From positions 1 through 60,442 of the forward strand of contig NZ_JALJRB010000029.1 in the NCBI RefSeq assembly GCF_022968795.1: 60,442 nucleotides of DNA, in the 5' to 3' direction. The position numbers were made by a program, and so were the translations under genes. Shown in pieces: positions 1 through 8,088 of this stretch. The stretch comes from Desulfatitalea alkaliphila (GTDB taxonomy: Bacteria > Desulfobacterota > Desulfobacteria > Desulfobacterales > Desulfosarcinaceae). Every line of letters begins with the position of its first letter. Positions within the stretch are counted from its first letter, which is position 1. The notes beneath the pieces were generated by a model that had not been told where the DNA came from, searched no databases, and was given only the letters and a program-made list of their open reading frames with translations.

Positions 1-84
1 TTCACACTCAAAGTTGGCTTCGCGCGTGTCGGCATGCCCCTCGTTCCGTTCGTCCGTGTAATCCTGCACATTGTTCTGAGCCAT
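1..84 (-). CDS. 5' end of an unidentified gene, clipped by the window edge
   Basis: An ATG at 84 (minus strand) opens a frame that stays open for all 28 codons to the window edge. It is preceded by a good Shine-Dalgarno (GAGGTG about 5 nt upstream). The visible peptide, starting MAQNNVQDYTDERNEG, is hydrophilic and acidic with no membrane segment or known motif. I do not recognise the family. It is divergent from the restriction-modification operon, with a 529-base non-coding gap between them. The call rests only on the open frame and the ribosome binding site. Confidence 0.5.
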   Translation of the reverse strand, partial: MAQNNVQDYTDERNEGHADTREANFECE

Positions 85-613
85 GATATCACCTCTCGTT
101 ATGTTTTACGTTTGCTTGATTTCTGGTTGTCGTTCTTTCGTCCTGTTTTCGTCCTGCATTTGAAGCAAAAGATTAGGCGCCCGGCAGGAATTGCAATGGG
201 AACCGGTTGGTGGCGGAATGAGGGGGTGAAACTATCCATTGGGGATTGGGGGGTTGAGGGTTGTAGATTGCTGGTTGGGGGTTGGGGGTTGGGTTGAGAA
301 TAGCGCGACGGCAAACGCGAATGGTGCCAGGGAGTGGATTGGATTGGTTGAAATGGTGCGTTGAACCACCGCCGGCGGGTGGGGCGGGGGAGCGCTGGGA
401 CCAACCTATGTGCAACCGTTCCAAGCAAATAGATGGGGCATTTGACACCCGGACGCCTATCGATTAAACCACCAACAAAGAACAATTGATATTTGTGACA
501 CCTTTCCCAACCTCGTGGATCTTTCATTCGCCCCTATGGCGGCCACTTTCGAATTGGTCTTGTTATGGCGGACAAACCCTCATTGATCGGTAACTGGAAA
601 CAAATGGAGTGTC
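85..613. other. Intergenic region with no convincing gene
   Basis: This 529-base gap separates the clipped minus-strand gene from hsdM. Open frames here translate to low-complexity peptides rich in Pro, Gln and Ser because they read across a G-run tract, and none has a good ribosome binding site. Around 127-165 the minus strand holds a short direct repeat (GGACGAAA twice, 11 bases apart). The promoters of the two divergent genes presumably lie here, but I cannot point to a strong -35/-10 pair. Confidence 0.6.
241..293 (+). repeat. G-run tract with possible G-quadruplex potential
   Basis: Six runs of three or more G lie within 53 bases (241-244, 248-253, 258-260, 277-281, 284-288, 291-293), mostly separated by TT-type spacers. 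The unit GGGGGTT is repeated. One spacer is 16 bases, so a canonical short-loop quadruplex would need a long loop. It lies in non-coding DNA upstream of hsdM. Function is unknown. Confidence 0.5.
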
Positions 614-2599
614 ATGGAAAAAAACCATCTCAACTGGATTGCCGGCTACATCTGGGGGATCGCCGACGACGTCCTGCGCGATCTTTATGTGCGCGGCAAA
701 TACCGCGATGTCATCCTGCCGATGACGGTCCTGCGTCGCTTCGACGCTGTGCTCGAGGGCACCAAGCAAGCCGTGCTCGACATGAAAACATCTCTCGACA
801 ATGCGGGTGTGGTTGAACAAGACCCGGCCTTGCGGGTGGCCGCCGGCCAAGCCTTTTACAACACCTCGAAGTTCACGATGCGCGATCTTAAGGCCCGCGC
901 CAACCGTCAACAACTCAAGGCCGACTTCGAGGCCTACCTGGATGGCTTTTCCCCCAATGTGCAGGACATCCTCGACAACTTCGAGTTTCGCAATCAGATC
1001 TCGCGACTTTCCAAGGCCGACGCACTCGGCACGTTGATCGAAAAGCTCACCTCACCGGAAATCAACTTGAGTCCCGATCCGGTCACCAACGGGGATGGGT
1101 CCATCAAGCATCCCGGTCTCGACAACCATGGCATGGGCTCGATTTTCGAGGAATTGGTCCGCAAGTTCAACGAGGAAAACAACGAAGAGGCGGGCGAGCA
1201 CTGGACGCCACGGGATGCCGTGCGGCTGATGGCCAAACTCATTTTGCAGCCTGTCGCCGGCGAGATCGAGTCGGGCACCTATTTGCTCTATGACGGCGCC
1301 TGCGGTACCGGCGGCATGCTGACCGTGGCCGAAGAGACGCTACAACAAATTGCCGAGGCGCACGGCAAGGAGGTGGCCACCCATCTTTACGGTCAGGAGA
1401 TCAACGCCGAGACCTATGCCATCTGCAAGGCCGATCTGCTCCTCAAGGGCGAGGGGGAGGCGGCGGACAACATCGTCGGCGGCCCCGAGCACTCGACCAT
1501 CTCCAACGACGCCTTCCCGTCCCACGAGTTCGATTTCATGCTCTCCAATCCGCCCTACGGCAAGAGTTGGAAAACCGACATGGAGCGCATGGGCGGCAAA
1601 AAGGACATGCGCGACCCGCGTTTTGTGATCGAGCACGCCGGCGACCCCGAATACTCGCTGGTGACGCGTTCCAGTGACGGCCAGATGCTTTTTCTGGCCA
1701 ACATGCTCTCCAAGATGAAACAGAACACCCGCCTCGGCAGCCGCATTGCCGAGGTCCACAACGGCAGCTCGCTGTTCACCGGAGACGCCGGCCAGGGGGA
1801 AAGCAACATCCGTCGCTGGATCATCGAAAACGACTGGCTCGAAGCCATCGTCGCCCTGCCGCTGAACATGTTCTACAACACCGGCATCGCCACCTACATC
1901 TGGGTGCTCACTAATCGCAAACCCGCGCATCGTCAGGGCAAGGTCCAACTTATCGATGCCACCCAATGGTACCAACCCCTGCGCAAAAACCTGGGCAAGA
2001 AGAATTGCGAGCTGGGTGAAGTCGACATCCAACGCATCTGCGACACCTTTCTGGCCTTCGAGGAGACCGAGCAGAGCAAGATTTTCAACAACGCGGCGCT
2101 CGGCTACTGGAAGGTAACCGTGGAGCGCCCCTTGAGGCTTGAAGGAGCGGATCCCAATCGGGCCTACAAGCCGGCCGAAATCAAAAAACTCAAAGAAACA
2201 GGCACCCGCAGTGAGGATGCCCCGCCGGTAATCAAGAAGATTCACAAAAAAGGCACCGAACCCGACCCCTTGCGCGGCCTTTTCGAGACCACCATCGGCG
2301 GCAAGCCCGCCGTGGTCGAGTACGAACCGGACAACGATCTGCGGGACACCGAACAGATCCCGCTCATTGAGGACGGCGGCATCGAGGCCTTTTTGCGACG
2401 CGAGGTGCTGCCCCACGCACCGGACGCCTGGTATGTTCCGGACAGTGTCAAGATCGGCTACGAGATCAGCTTCACGCGCTATTTTTACAAGCCGCAGCCC
2501 ATGCGTTCCCTGGAGGAGATCCGTGCCGACATACTGGCGCTTACAAAGGAAACCGATGGGCTGCTGGGCGAGATCATCGGACAACCGAGGAGTGGGTAA
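614..2599 (+). CDS. hsdM: Type I restriction-modification system, DNA methyltransferase subunit HsdM
   Basis: The protein (661 aa) is the N6-adenine methyltransferase subunit that, with HsdS, modifies the host's recognition sites and forms the core of the HsdR2M2S1 complex. The N-terminal helical HsdM_N domain (about residues 8-140) starts with the family pattern IADDVLRDLYVRGKYRDVILP. The AdoMet-binding motif DGACGTGG is at residues 227-234 and the catalytic NPPY at 312-315. A further region after about residue 480 is typical of long HsdM forms. GGAG lies 4 nt before the ATG. The stop overlaps the next start as TAATG, and the order hsdM-(small ORF)-hsdS-hsdR supports one operon. Confidence 0.96.
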   Translation: MEKNHLNWIAGYIWGIADDVLRDLYVRGKYRDVILPMTVLRRFDAVLEGTKQAVLDMKTSLDNAGVVEQDPALRVAAGQAFYNTSKFTMRDLKARANRQQLKADFEAYLDGFSPNVQDILDNFEFRNQISRLSKADALGTLIEKLTSPEINLSPDPVTNGDGSIKHPGLDNHGMGSIFEELVRKFNEENNEEAGEHWTPRDAVRLMAKLILQPVAGEIESGTYLLYDGACGTGGMLTVAEETLQQIAEAHGKEVATHLYGQEINAETYAICKADLLLKGEGEAADNIVGGPEHSTISNDAFPSHEFDFMLSNPPYGKSWKTDMERMGGKKDMRDPRFVIEHAGDPEYSLVTRSSDGQMLFLANMLSKMKQNTRLGSRIAEVHNGSSLFTGDAGQGESNIRRWIIENDWLEAIVALPLNMFYNTGIATYIWVLTNRKPAHRQGKVQLIDATQWYQPLRKNLGKKNCELGEVDIQRICDTFLAFEETEQSKIFNNAALGYWKVTVERPLRLEGADPNRAYKPAEIKKLKETGTRSEDAPPVIKKIHKKGTEPDPLRGLFETTIGGKPAVVEYEPDNDLRDTEQIPLIEDGGIEAFLRREVLPHAPDAWYVPDSVKIGYEISFTRYFYKPQPMRSLEEIRADILALTKETDGLLGEIIGQPRSG

Positions 2600-2781
2600 T
2601 GCGTCAAACACCGAGCGTCATATTGGTTCGTTGCGGAAGAGTTGGCATGGTTCGTCCGTGGGATGGCCGGGATCTCGCTGAATCCATTTACCGCAATTTT
2701 GAGCGGCTTCCCGCTGAAATCCGGACACGGATTCCGTTAAGACGTGTATGGAGCCTGGTGCCGGAGGTGCCGGAATCGTGA
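2599..2781 (+). CDS. Small 60-aa protein encoded between hsdM and hsdS
   Basis: I do not recognise this product. The start overlaps the hsdM stop (TAATG) and its own TGA overlaps the GTG proposed as the hsdS start (GTGA), so it is translationally coupled on both sides. The peptide is basic, without cysteine clusters or membrane segments; its second half reads AESIYRNFERLPAEIRTRIP and looks like a real folded helix-rich segment. Codon use is unremarkable for the operon. It could be a small accessory or regulatory protein of the restriction system, or a residue of an older gene. The coupling is seen; the role is unknown. Confidence 0.55.
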   Translation: MRQTPSVILVRCGRVGMVRPWDGRDLAESIYRNFERLPAEIRTRIPLRRVWSLVPEVPES

Positions 2782-4262
2782 TCGTTAATCTCAAGCCATA
2801 CCCTGACATGAAGAATTCCGGTGTGGAGTGGATGGGGGAGGTGCCGGCGCATTGGGAGGTGCGGCGGCTACGCAATCTCGCGGACATGCGAGTTAGCAAC
2901 GTAGACAAACACACGAAGGAGGGCGAAGAGTCAGTTCGCCTTTGCAACTATGTGGATGTCTACAAGAACGACTATATACATTCAAGCATGAGCTTCATGC
3001 GAGCGACTGCAACGGAAGATGAGATAGTCCGATTCCATTTGGCCGCTGGAGACGTGCTAATCACCAAGGACTCCGAAGATTGGAAGGATATCGGCGTGCC
3101 GGCGCTGATCCTTGAATCTGCTGACGATCTAATTGCTGGCTATCACCTTGCGCTTCTTCGACCGTTCGGAGAATGGATCTGTGGCGCATATCTTTTTCGC
3201 TCCCTCCAGAGCACCAGCGCGCAGTACCAGTTTCACGTTGAGGCCAACGGCGTCACCCGCTATGGACTAACGCATGCCGCGATCAAGTCAGTTTGTTTGC
3301 CAGCCCCCCCCCTCCCCGAACAAGCCGCCATCGTCAAGTATCTGGACTATGTGGACCGACGCGTTAGACGGCTGATACGGGCCAAGCGCAAACTGATCGC
3401 GCTGCTCACCGAGCAAAAGCAGGCCATCATCCACCAGGCCGTCACCCGTGGCCTCGACCCTGACGTGCCACTGAAGGATTCTGGTGTGCAGTGGTTGGGA
3501 AAGGTGCCGGAGCATTGGGATGTAGTAAAGCTTCACAGGGTTACTATTTCGCGGTGCGATGGTCCGTTCGGATCAGCCTTGAAATCCTCGCACTACTCTG
3601 AATATGGAATTCGTGTCGTGCGTCTTCAGAATATCGGGCTTGGCGAGTTTAACAACACAGATGCGGCTTTCATTGATGAAAATTATTACAACACTTTAGG
3701 GGATCATTCAGTAATCGATGAAGATATATTAATTGCCGGCCTTGGTGATAAAAGGCATCCAGCAGGCCGGGCTTGTGTTGCACCAAAGGATATCTGCCCT
3801 GCAATGGTCAAGGCCGATTGTTTCCGTTTTCGGATAAACCAAAATAGGTGTGTTCCCAAATTCCTTGCTCTTCATCTATCCTCGACAGCAGCAGCAGCAT
3901 CCGCATTATTGTCGAGAGGAGCAACCCGCCAGAGGACAAACCTCCAATTGACTGGCTTAAGAGAGGTAGCCGTTCCGAATCTTGCAGAGCAGATAGCCAT
4001 AATGGACTACCTCTGCGAAGCCACCGTCTACGTCGATATGGCCATCTCTCGAACCAAGCAAGAAATCGAACTCCTCAACGAATACCGAACACGCCTGATC
4101 GCCGACGTGGTCACCGGCAAGCTCGACGTGCGCGAGGCGGCGGCCGCACTGCCCGAGGTCGATCCCCTGGCCGCGAACGACGATTTGGACAACACCCTCG
4201 ACAACGACACCGCGGCTGAACTCGACGAATCGGAAGCCATCCCAATGGAGGAAGACACATGA
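2778..4262 (+). CDS. hsdS: Type I restriction-modification system, specificity subunit HsdS
   Basis: HsdS (494 aa from this start) recognises the bipartite DNA target. It has the usual two half-repeats: NSGVEWMGEVPAHWEVRRL near the N terminus and DSGVQWLGKVPEHWDV in the middle. Each leads into a target recognition domain, followed by helical spacers (PLPEQAAIVKYLD and LAEQIAIMDYL). The GTG at 2778 is preferred over the ATG at 2748 because GGAGG lies 10 nt upstream and the GTGA overlap couples it to the preceding ORF. The two recognition domains, especially about 3540-3960, are visibly more AT-rich than the flanks, as expected for exchangeable segments. The C-terminal tail is acidic. The stop overlaps hsdR as ATGA. 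Confidence 0.93.
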   Translation: MIVNLKPYPDMKNSGVEWMGEVPAHWEVRRLRNLADMRVSNVDKHTKEGEESVRLCNYVDVYKNDYIHSSMSFMRATATEDEIVRFHLAAGDVLITKDSEDWKDIGVPALILESADDLIAGYHLALLRPFGEWICGAYLFRSLQSTSAQYQFHVEANGVTRYGLTHAAIKSVCLPAPPLPEQAAIVKYLDYVDRRVRRLIRAKRKLIALLTEQKQAIIHQAVTRGLDPDVPLKDSGVQWLGKVPEHWDVVKLHRVTISRCDGPFGSALKSSHYSEYGIRVVRLQNIGLGEFNNTDAAFIDENYYNTLGDHSVIDEDILIAGLGDKRHPAGRACVAPKDICPAMVKADCFRFRINQNRCVPKFLALHLSSTAAAASALLSRGATRQRTNLQLTGLREVAVPNLAEQIAIMDYLCEATVYVDMAISRTKQEIELLNEYRTRLIADVVTGKLDVREAAAALPEVDPLAANDDLDNTLDNDTAAELDESEAIPMEEDT

Positions 4263-7200
4263 CCACCGACACCTCCGAACGTGGCCTCGAACGGCTGATC
4301 TGCACGGCGCTCACGGGCCACCCCTGCGATCCGCCCGAAGCGTACACGGCCGGCCTGGCGCCTGCGAGCTACGGCGGCGTGGGGTGGATTTGCGGCAATT
4401 CCCATGACTACGACCGGGAATATTGCCTTGACCTGGCGCAGCTCGCCGCCTTCGTCAATGCCACCCGGCCCGGGGCGGCCGAATCCCTCTCCCTGAACGA
4501 GGATGGTCCGACGCGGCGCAAGTTTCTGGCCCGCCTGCAAGGAGAAATCACCAAGCGGGGCACCATCGAGGTGCTGCGCCACGGCATCCGTCATGGCGCC
4601 CATGACCTCGATCTCTTCCATGGCACGCCATCGCCGGGCAACGAGAAGGCCGGGGTGCGCTTTGATCTGAACCGCTTCACCGTCACCCGCCAGCTCCGAT
4701 ACAGCCGCGATGAGACCCAGCTCGCGCTGGACATGGTGCTTTTCATCAACGGCCTTCCGGTTTTCACTTTCGAACTGAAAAACAACCTCACCAAGCAGAC
4801 CGTGGCCGACGCGGTGTGGCAATACAAAAAGGACCGCAATCCCCGCGAAAAGCTCTTTGAGTTCGGCCGCTGTCTGGCGCACTTCGCCCTGGACGAAAGC
4901 GAGATCCGCTTTTGTACCCACCTCAAGGGCAAGGCTTCGTGGTTCCTGCCTTTCAACCGGGGCTGGAACGACGGCGCCGGCAATCCGCCCAATCCCCATG
5001 GCTGCAAGACCGACTATCTGTGGCGCGAGGTGCTGACCCGCGAGAGCCTGACCGACATCATCGAAAACTACGCCCAGGTGGTGGAATCCAAAGATGACCG
5101 GACGGGCAGAAAGAAACGCACCCAGATCTGGCCCCGCTACCACCAGCTCGACGTGGTCCGCAAACTTTTGGCCGACGTCGGCCGGCACGGCGCGGGCAGG
5201 CGCTACCTGATCCAGCACTCGGCGGGCAGCGGCAAGTCCAACTCCATCGCCTGGCTGGCCCACCAGTTGATCGGACGCGCAAAGGACGACGCAACCGTAT
5301 TCGACTCCATCATCGTGGTCACCGACCGCATCCTGCTCGACCGTCAGATCCGCGACACCATCAAGCAATACGCCCAGGTCGGTGCCACCGTCGGACATGC
5401 GGAGCGCTCGGGCGACCTGCGACGATTCATCGAGCAAGGCAAGAAAATCATCATATCAACGGTGCAGAAGTTCCCCTTCATTCTAAGCGAGATCGGCAGC
5501 GAGCACCGCGGGCGCACCTTCGCCATCATCATCGACGAGGCCCACTCCAGCCAGGGTGGCCGCGCCAGCGCGGCCATGGCCCAGGCCCTTTCGGAGGCGG
5601 GTGAAGTGGGTGAGGAGGAGACCTTCGAGGACCAGATCAACCGCCTGATGGAATCCCGCAAACTGCTGCCCAACGCCGGCTATTTCGCCTTCACCGCGAC
5701 ACCCAAGAACAAGACCCTGGAGATATTCGGCGCCCCCGCCCCCCGGGCCGACGGCACCGTCCAGCACCACGCCTTTCACACCTACACCATGAAGCAAGCC
5801 ATCCAGGAAGGCTTTGTTCTGGACGTGCTTGCCCACTACACCCCGGTGGCGAGCTACTACAAGCTGGCCAAGACAGTGGCGGAAGACCCTGAGTTCGACG
5901 TCAAAAAGGCCCGAAAAAAACTGCGCCGTTTTGTCGAGGGCCACGATCACGCCATCCGGCTCAAGGCCGAGATCATGGTGGATCACTTCCACGAGCAGGT
6001 GCTCGCCCAAGGGAAAATCGGCGGGCAGGCACGGGCGATGGTGGTCACCAATGGCATCGAGCGGGCCATCCAATATTACCACGCCATCGGCGACTACCTC
6101 AAAGAGCGCAAGAGCAGGATCGAAGCACTGGTCGCCTTTTCCGGCGAAAACGAGTACGGTGGGACCAAGGTCAGCGAGGCTTCGCTCAACGGATTTCCAT
6201 CCGGACAGATAGCGGCCAAATTCAAAGAAGAACCCTACCGGTTCCTGGTCTGCGCCGACAAGTTTCAGACCGGGTACGACGAGCCGCTGCTGCACACGAT
6301 GTACGTGGACAAAACGCTCTCCGGCATCAAGGCGGTGCAGACCCTCTCGCGCCTCAACCGGGCACACCCGAAAAAACATGACGTATTCGTGCTCGACTTT
6401 CTCAACGACGCAGACACCATCCGCGAAGCCTTCGCACCATTTTACAGGGCCACCATTCTGGCCGATGAGACCGACCCCAACAAGCTGCACGACCTGCAAG
6501 CCGACCTGGACGGCGCACAAATCTATTCGCCCGAACAGGTTGACGACTTTGTCCGGCTGTACCTTGGCGGGGCCGACCGCGAACGACTCGATCCGATCCT
6601 CGATGCCTGCGTGGCGGTCTATTTAAGCCAACTTGACGAGGATGGCCAGGTGGACTTCAAAGGCAAGGCCAAGGCCTTTGCGCGAACCTATGCGTTCCTT
6701 TCCTCGGTGCTGCCCTACACCAACGCCGGTTGGGAGAAACGCTCGATCTTTTTAAACTTCCTGGTTCCCAAATTGCCGGCGCCGCAGGAGGAGGATTTGT
6801 CCAAGGGCATCCTCGACGCCATCGACATGGACAGCTACCGGGTCGAAAAGCGGGCAATGCAGAAAATCATTCTGCCGGATGATGACGCCGAGATCGGGCC
6901 GGTGCCGACCGCCGGCGGTGGACGCCGCGCCGAGCCCGAACTGGACCGGCTTTCCAACATCATCAAGGTGTTCAACGAGCATTTCGGCGACATCCCTTGG
7001 CAGGATGCGGACCGGGTCCGACAACTCATCACGGAGACCATCCCCGCCCGGGTGGCGGCGGATACCGCCTACCGAAACGCGCAGCGGCATTCCGACAAAC
7101 AGAACGCCCGCATCGAACACGACAAGGCACTGTTGCGGGTGATGACGGCGGTGATGAAGGACGACACCGAACTTTTCAAACAGTTCATGGACAACGAGGG

Positions 7201-7270
7201 GTTCAAACGCTGGATGGCGGAGACGGTGTTCGGCCTGACCTACGTCGCAAGTGAGGCACAAGCACCATAA
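4259..7270 (+). CDS. hsdR: Type I restriction-modification system, endonuclease/translocase subunit HsdR
   Basis: HsdR (1003 aa) is the ATP-driven DNA translocase and nuclease that cuts unmodified DNA after the HsdMS core binds its target. The N-terminal nuclease motif is present (D158 then ELK at 172-174, in the context LFINGLPVFTFELK). The superfamily 2 motor follows, with Walker A HSAGSGKS at 320-327 and DEAH at 426-429, then QTLSRLNRAHPKK as helicase motif VI, and a C-terminal helical domain for assembly. Length is normal and no disruption is visible, so the system looks intact. It overlaps hsdS by four bases. Confidence 0.96.
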   Translation: MTTDTSERGLERLICTALTGHPCDPPEAYTAGLAPASYGGVGWICGNSHDYDREYCLDLAQLAAFVNATRPGAAESLSLNEDGPTRRKFLARLQGEITKRGTIEVLRHGIRHGAHDLDLFHGTPSPGNEKAGVRFDLNRFTVTRQLRYSRDETQLALDMVLFINGLPVFTFELKNNLTKQTVADAVWQYKKDRNPREKLFEFGRCLAHFALDESEIRFCTHLKGKASWFLPFNRGWNDGAGNPPNPHGCKTDYLWREVLTRESLTDIIENYAQVVESKDDRTGRKKRTQIWPRYHQLDVVRKLLADVGRHGAGRRYLIQHSAGSGKSNSIAWLAHQLIGRAKDDATVFDSIIVVTDRILLDRQIRDTIKQYAQVGATVGHAERSGDLRRFIEQGKKIIISTVQKFPFILSEIGSEHRGRTFAIIIDEAHSSQGGRASAAMAQALSEAGEVGEEETFEDQINRLMESRKLLPNAGYFAFTATPKNKTLEIFGAPAPRADGTVQHHAFHTYTMKQAIQEGFVLDVLAHYTPVASYYKLAKTVAEDPEFDVKKARKKLRRFVEGHDHAIRLKAEIMVDHFHEQVLAQGKIGGQARAMVVTNGIERAIQYYHAIGDYLKERKSRIEALVAFSGENEYGGTKVSEASLNGFPSGQIAAKFKEEPYRFLVCADKFQTGYDEPLLHTMYVDKTLSGIKAVQTLSRLNRAHPKKHDVFVLDFLNDADTIREAFAPFYRATILADETDPNKLHDLQADLDGAQIYSPEQVDDFVRLYLGGADRERLDPILDACVAVYLSQLDEDGQVDFKGKAKAFARTYAFLSSVLPYTNAGWEKRSIFLNFLVPKLPAPQEEDLSKGILDAIDMDSYRVEKRAMQKIILPDDDAEIGPVPTAGGGRRAEPELDRLSNIIKVFNEHFGDIPWQDADRVRQLITETIPARVAADTAYRNAQRHSDKQNARIEHDKALLRVMTAVMKDDTELFKQFMDNEGFKRWMAETVFGLTYVASEAQAP

Positions 7271-7293
7271 AAACCTCGGACCAATATTCCGGA

Positions 7294-7572
7294 TCACATC
7301 TTGATCAGCTCGGTGTGGGACTCGATACCACTTGAAATGATCGTAAATTGAGGGATGCCATCACTTATATCCCCGCCAAAAAGGTATGTTCCCGGAAGTA
7401 TTGCAAAGGTGAAGGTACTCGAAACGTTGGTTTCATCTTCGACCATGAGCGGTCGGGTCGCATCAAGAGCGATTTCTCCAAGCTTTCTTTCGTTTGCGGG
7501 GAAAAGTTGTGGTGTGGAAATTTCCACGATCCACGTAGATACCACCCTGCGATGATCATCCAAGAAAACCAT
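7294..7572 (-). CDS. Hypothetical 92-aa protein, second ORF of a small low-GC pair
   Basis: I do not recognise the family. The peptide has alternating hydrophobic strands (VSTWIVEIS; STFTFAILPGTYLF; PQFTIIS) and looks like a small beta-rich domain. It lies convergent to hsdR, 23 bases beyond its stop, and downstream of another minus-strand ORF in the same reading frame; only a TAA and four codons separate them. Base composition is lower in GC than hsdR or rsmE, suggesting a transferred cassette. The pair could be one gene split by a nonsense codon. No clear ribosome binding site precedes the ATG. Confidence 0.5.
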   Translation of the reverse strand: MVFLDDHRRVVSTWIVEISTPQLFPANERKLGEIALDATRPLMVEDETNVSSTFTFAILPGTYLFGGDISDGIPQFTIISSGIESHTELIKM

Positions 7573-7584
7573 TGGGCAAGGGCA

Positions 7585-7764
7585 TTAGGCGAATTTCAAT
7601 TTGCTATCGCCGGCCTTTTTGTGGGCCTCATCTACTTTACTAATGAAAGTTTGAACTACTTTGGCGTAGCGCATTTTCGCCTCGACGGCATCATGCGATG
7701 TACCGAATTGGGATGCAATCTTATTTGCGAGATCGATATTCCCGAAGGTACCTTCTTTTTGCAT
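7585..7764 (-). CDS. Hypothetical 59-aa protein, first ORF of a small low-GC pair
   Basis: A 59-codon frame begins MQKEGTFGNIDLANKIASQF and ends with a lysine-rich tail. It reads like a genuine soluble, helical protein with charged and hydrophobic residues well distributed. No homologous family is recognised. A TATAAT-type -10 lies about 50 bases upstream on the same strand. The ribosome binding site is weak. The following 92-aa ORF is in the same frame after the TAA stop. It sits between a restriction operon and a tRNA gene, a usual location for accessory or defence cargo, but no function can be assigned. Confidence 0.5.
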   Translation of the reverse strand: MQKEGTFGNIDLANKIASQFGTSHDAVEAKMRYAKVVQTFISKVDEAHKKAGDSKLKFA

Positions 7765-7811
7765 TGTATTTGCCCGCCATTTTGTTTGAAATCTAAGGAA
7801 ATGATGAGGTC

Positions 7812-7826
7812 ATTATACAAATTTGT
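7812..7826 (-). promoter_or_regulatory. Possible promoter -10 box overlapping a 10-bp palindrome
   Basis: On the minus strand a perfect TATAAT (7817-7812) abuts the palindrome ACAAATTTGT (7817-7826), with TTGACA embedded immediately upstream at only 6 bases spacing. A good -35 at 17 bases is not visible. The arrangement could be a promoter with an operator over its -10 region, driving the 59- and 92-codon ORFs. Sequence-level inference only. Confidence 0.35.
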
Positions 7827-7912
7827 CAATATGAACCGGGAGGATTATGTGGAATGCAACTGATATCTGCTTGCCGCCCAAGATATTCTTTGTACAAAAA
7901 TGTACTCATTTT

Positions 7913-7948
7913 AAAAACAGGGGCCGCGGGCTAACCCGTAGACCCCTG
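7913..7948 (-). terminator. Rho-independent terminator downstream of tRNA-Phe
   Basis: Read on the minus strand, CAGGGG pairs with CCCCTG and an inner CGGG pairs with CCCG across a TTAG loop. The stem is followed by TTTTT. It begins 7 bases after the CCA end of the tRNA-Phe gene, as expected for a terminator of that transcript. Confidence 0.75.
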
Positions 7949-7954
7949 ATTTTA

Positions 7955-8030
7955 TGGTGCCGAGGGACGGAATCGAACCGCCGACACGGGGATTTTCAGT
8001 CCCCTGCTCTACCGACTGAGCTACCTCGGC
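7955..8030 (-). tRNA. tRNA-Phe (anticodon GAA)
   Basis: The minus strand folds as a 76-nt tRNA with acceptor GCCGAGG/CCTCGGC, D arm with AGCTCAGTCGGTAGAGC, anticodon loop CTGAAAA (GAA, phenylalanine), T arm GGTTCGATTCC and an encoded CCA. The 3' end points toward the small low-GC ORFs and the restriction operon. tRNA 3' ends are common integration sites for islands, but no integrase and no second copy of the 3' end is visible in the window. Confidence 0.95.
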
Positions 8031-8088
8031 ATGAACCGGTAGGCTGTTGAATCGAAAGCGAGTATCTACCTAAAGGGTCGGAGGGTTG

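Noticed and set aside
99-527. 142-codon minus-strand frame in the region before hsdM
   Set aside because: Low-complexity Pro/Gln/Ser peptide produced by the G-run tract; no ribosome binding site.
1340-2611. 423-codon frame antisense to hsdM
   Set aside because: A GC-rich antisense shadow; the opposite strand carries all HsdM motifs. The same applies to 4028-5437, 5483-6520, 12277-13737, 15886-17397, 25117-26250, 26679-28604, 47035-48885, 49929-51785 and 54288-56291.
7348-7863. 171-codon plus-strand frame after hsdR
   Set aside because: Cysteine-rich, irregular composition and no ribosome binding site; the minus-strand frames here read more like real proteins.
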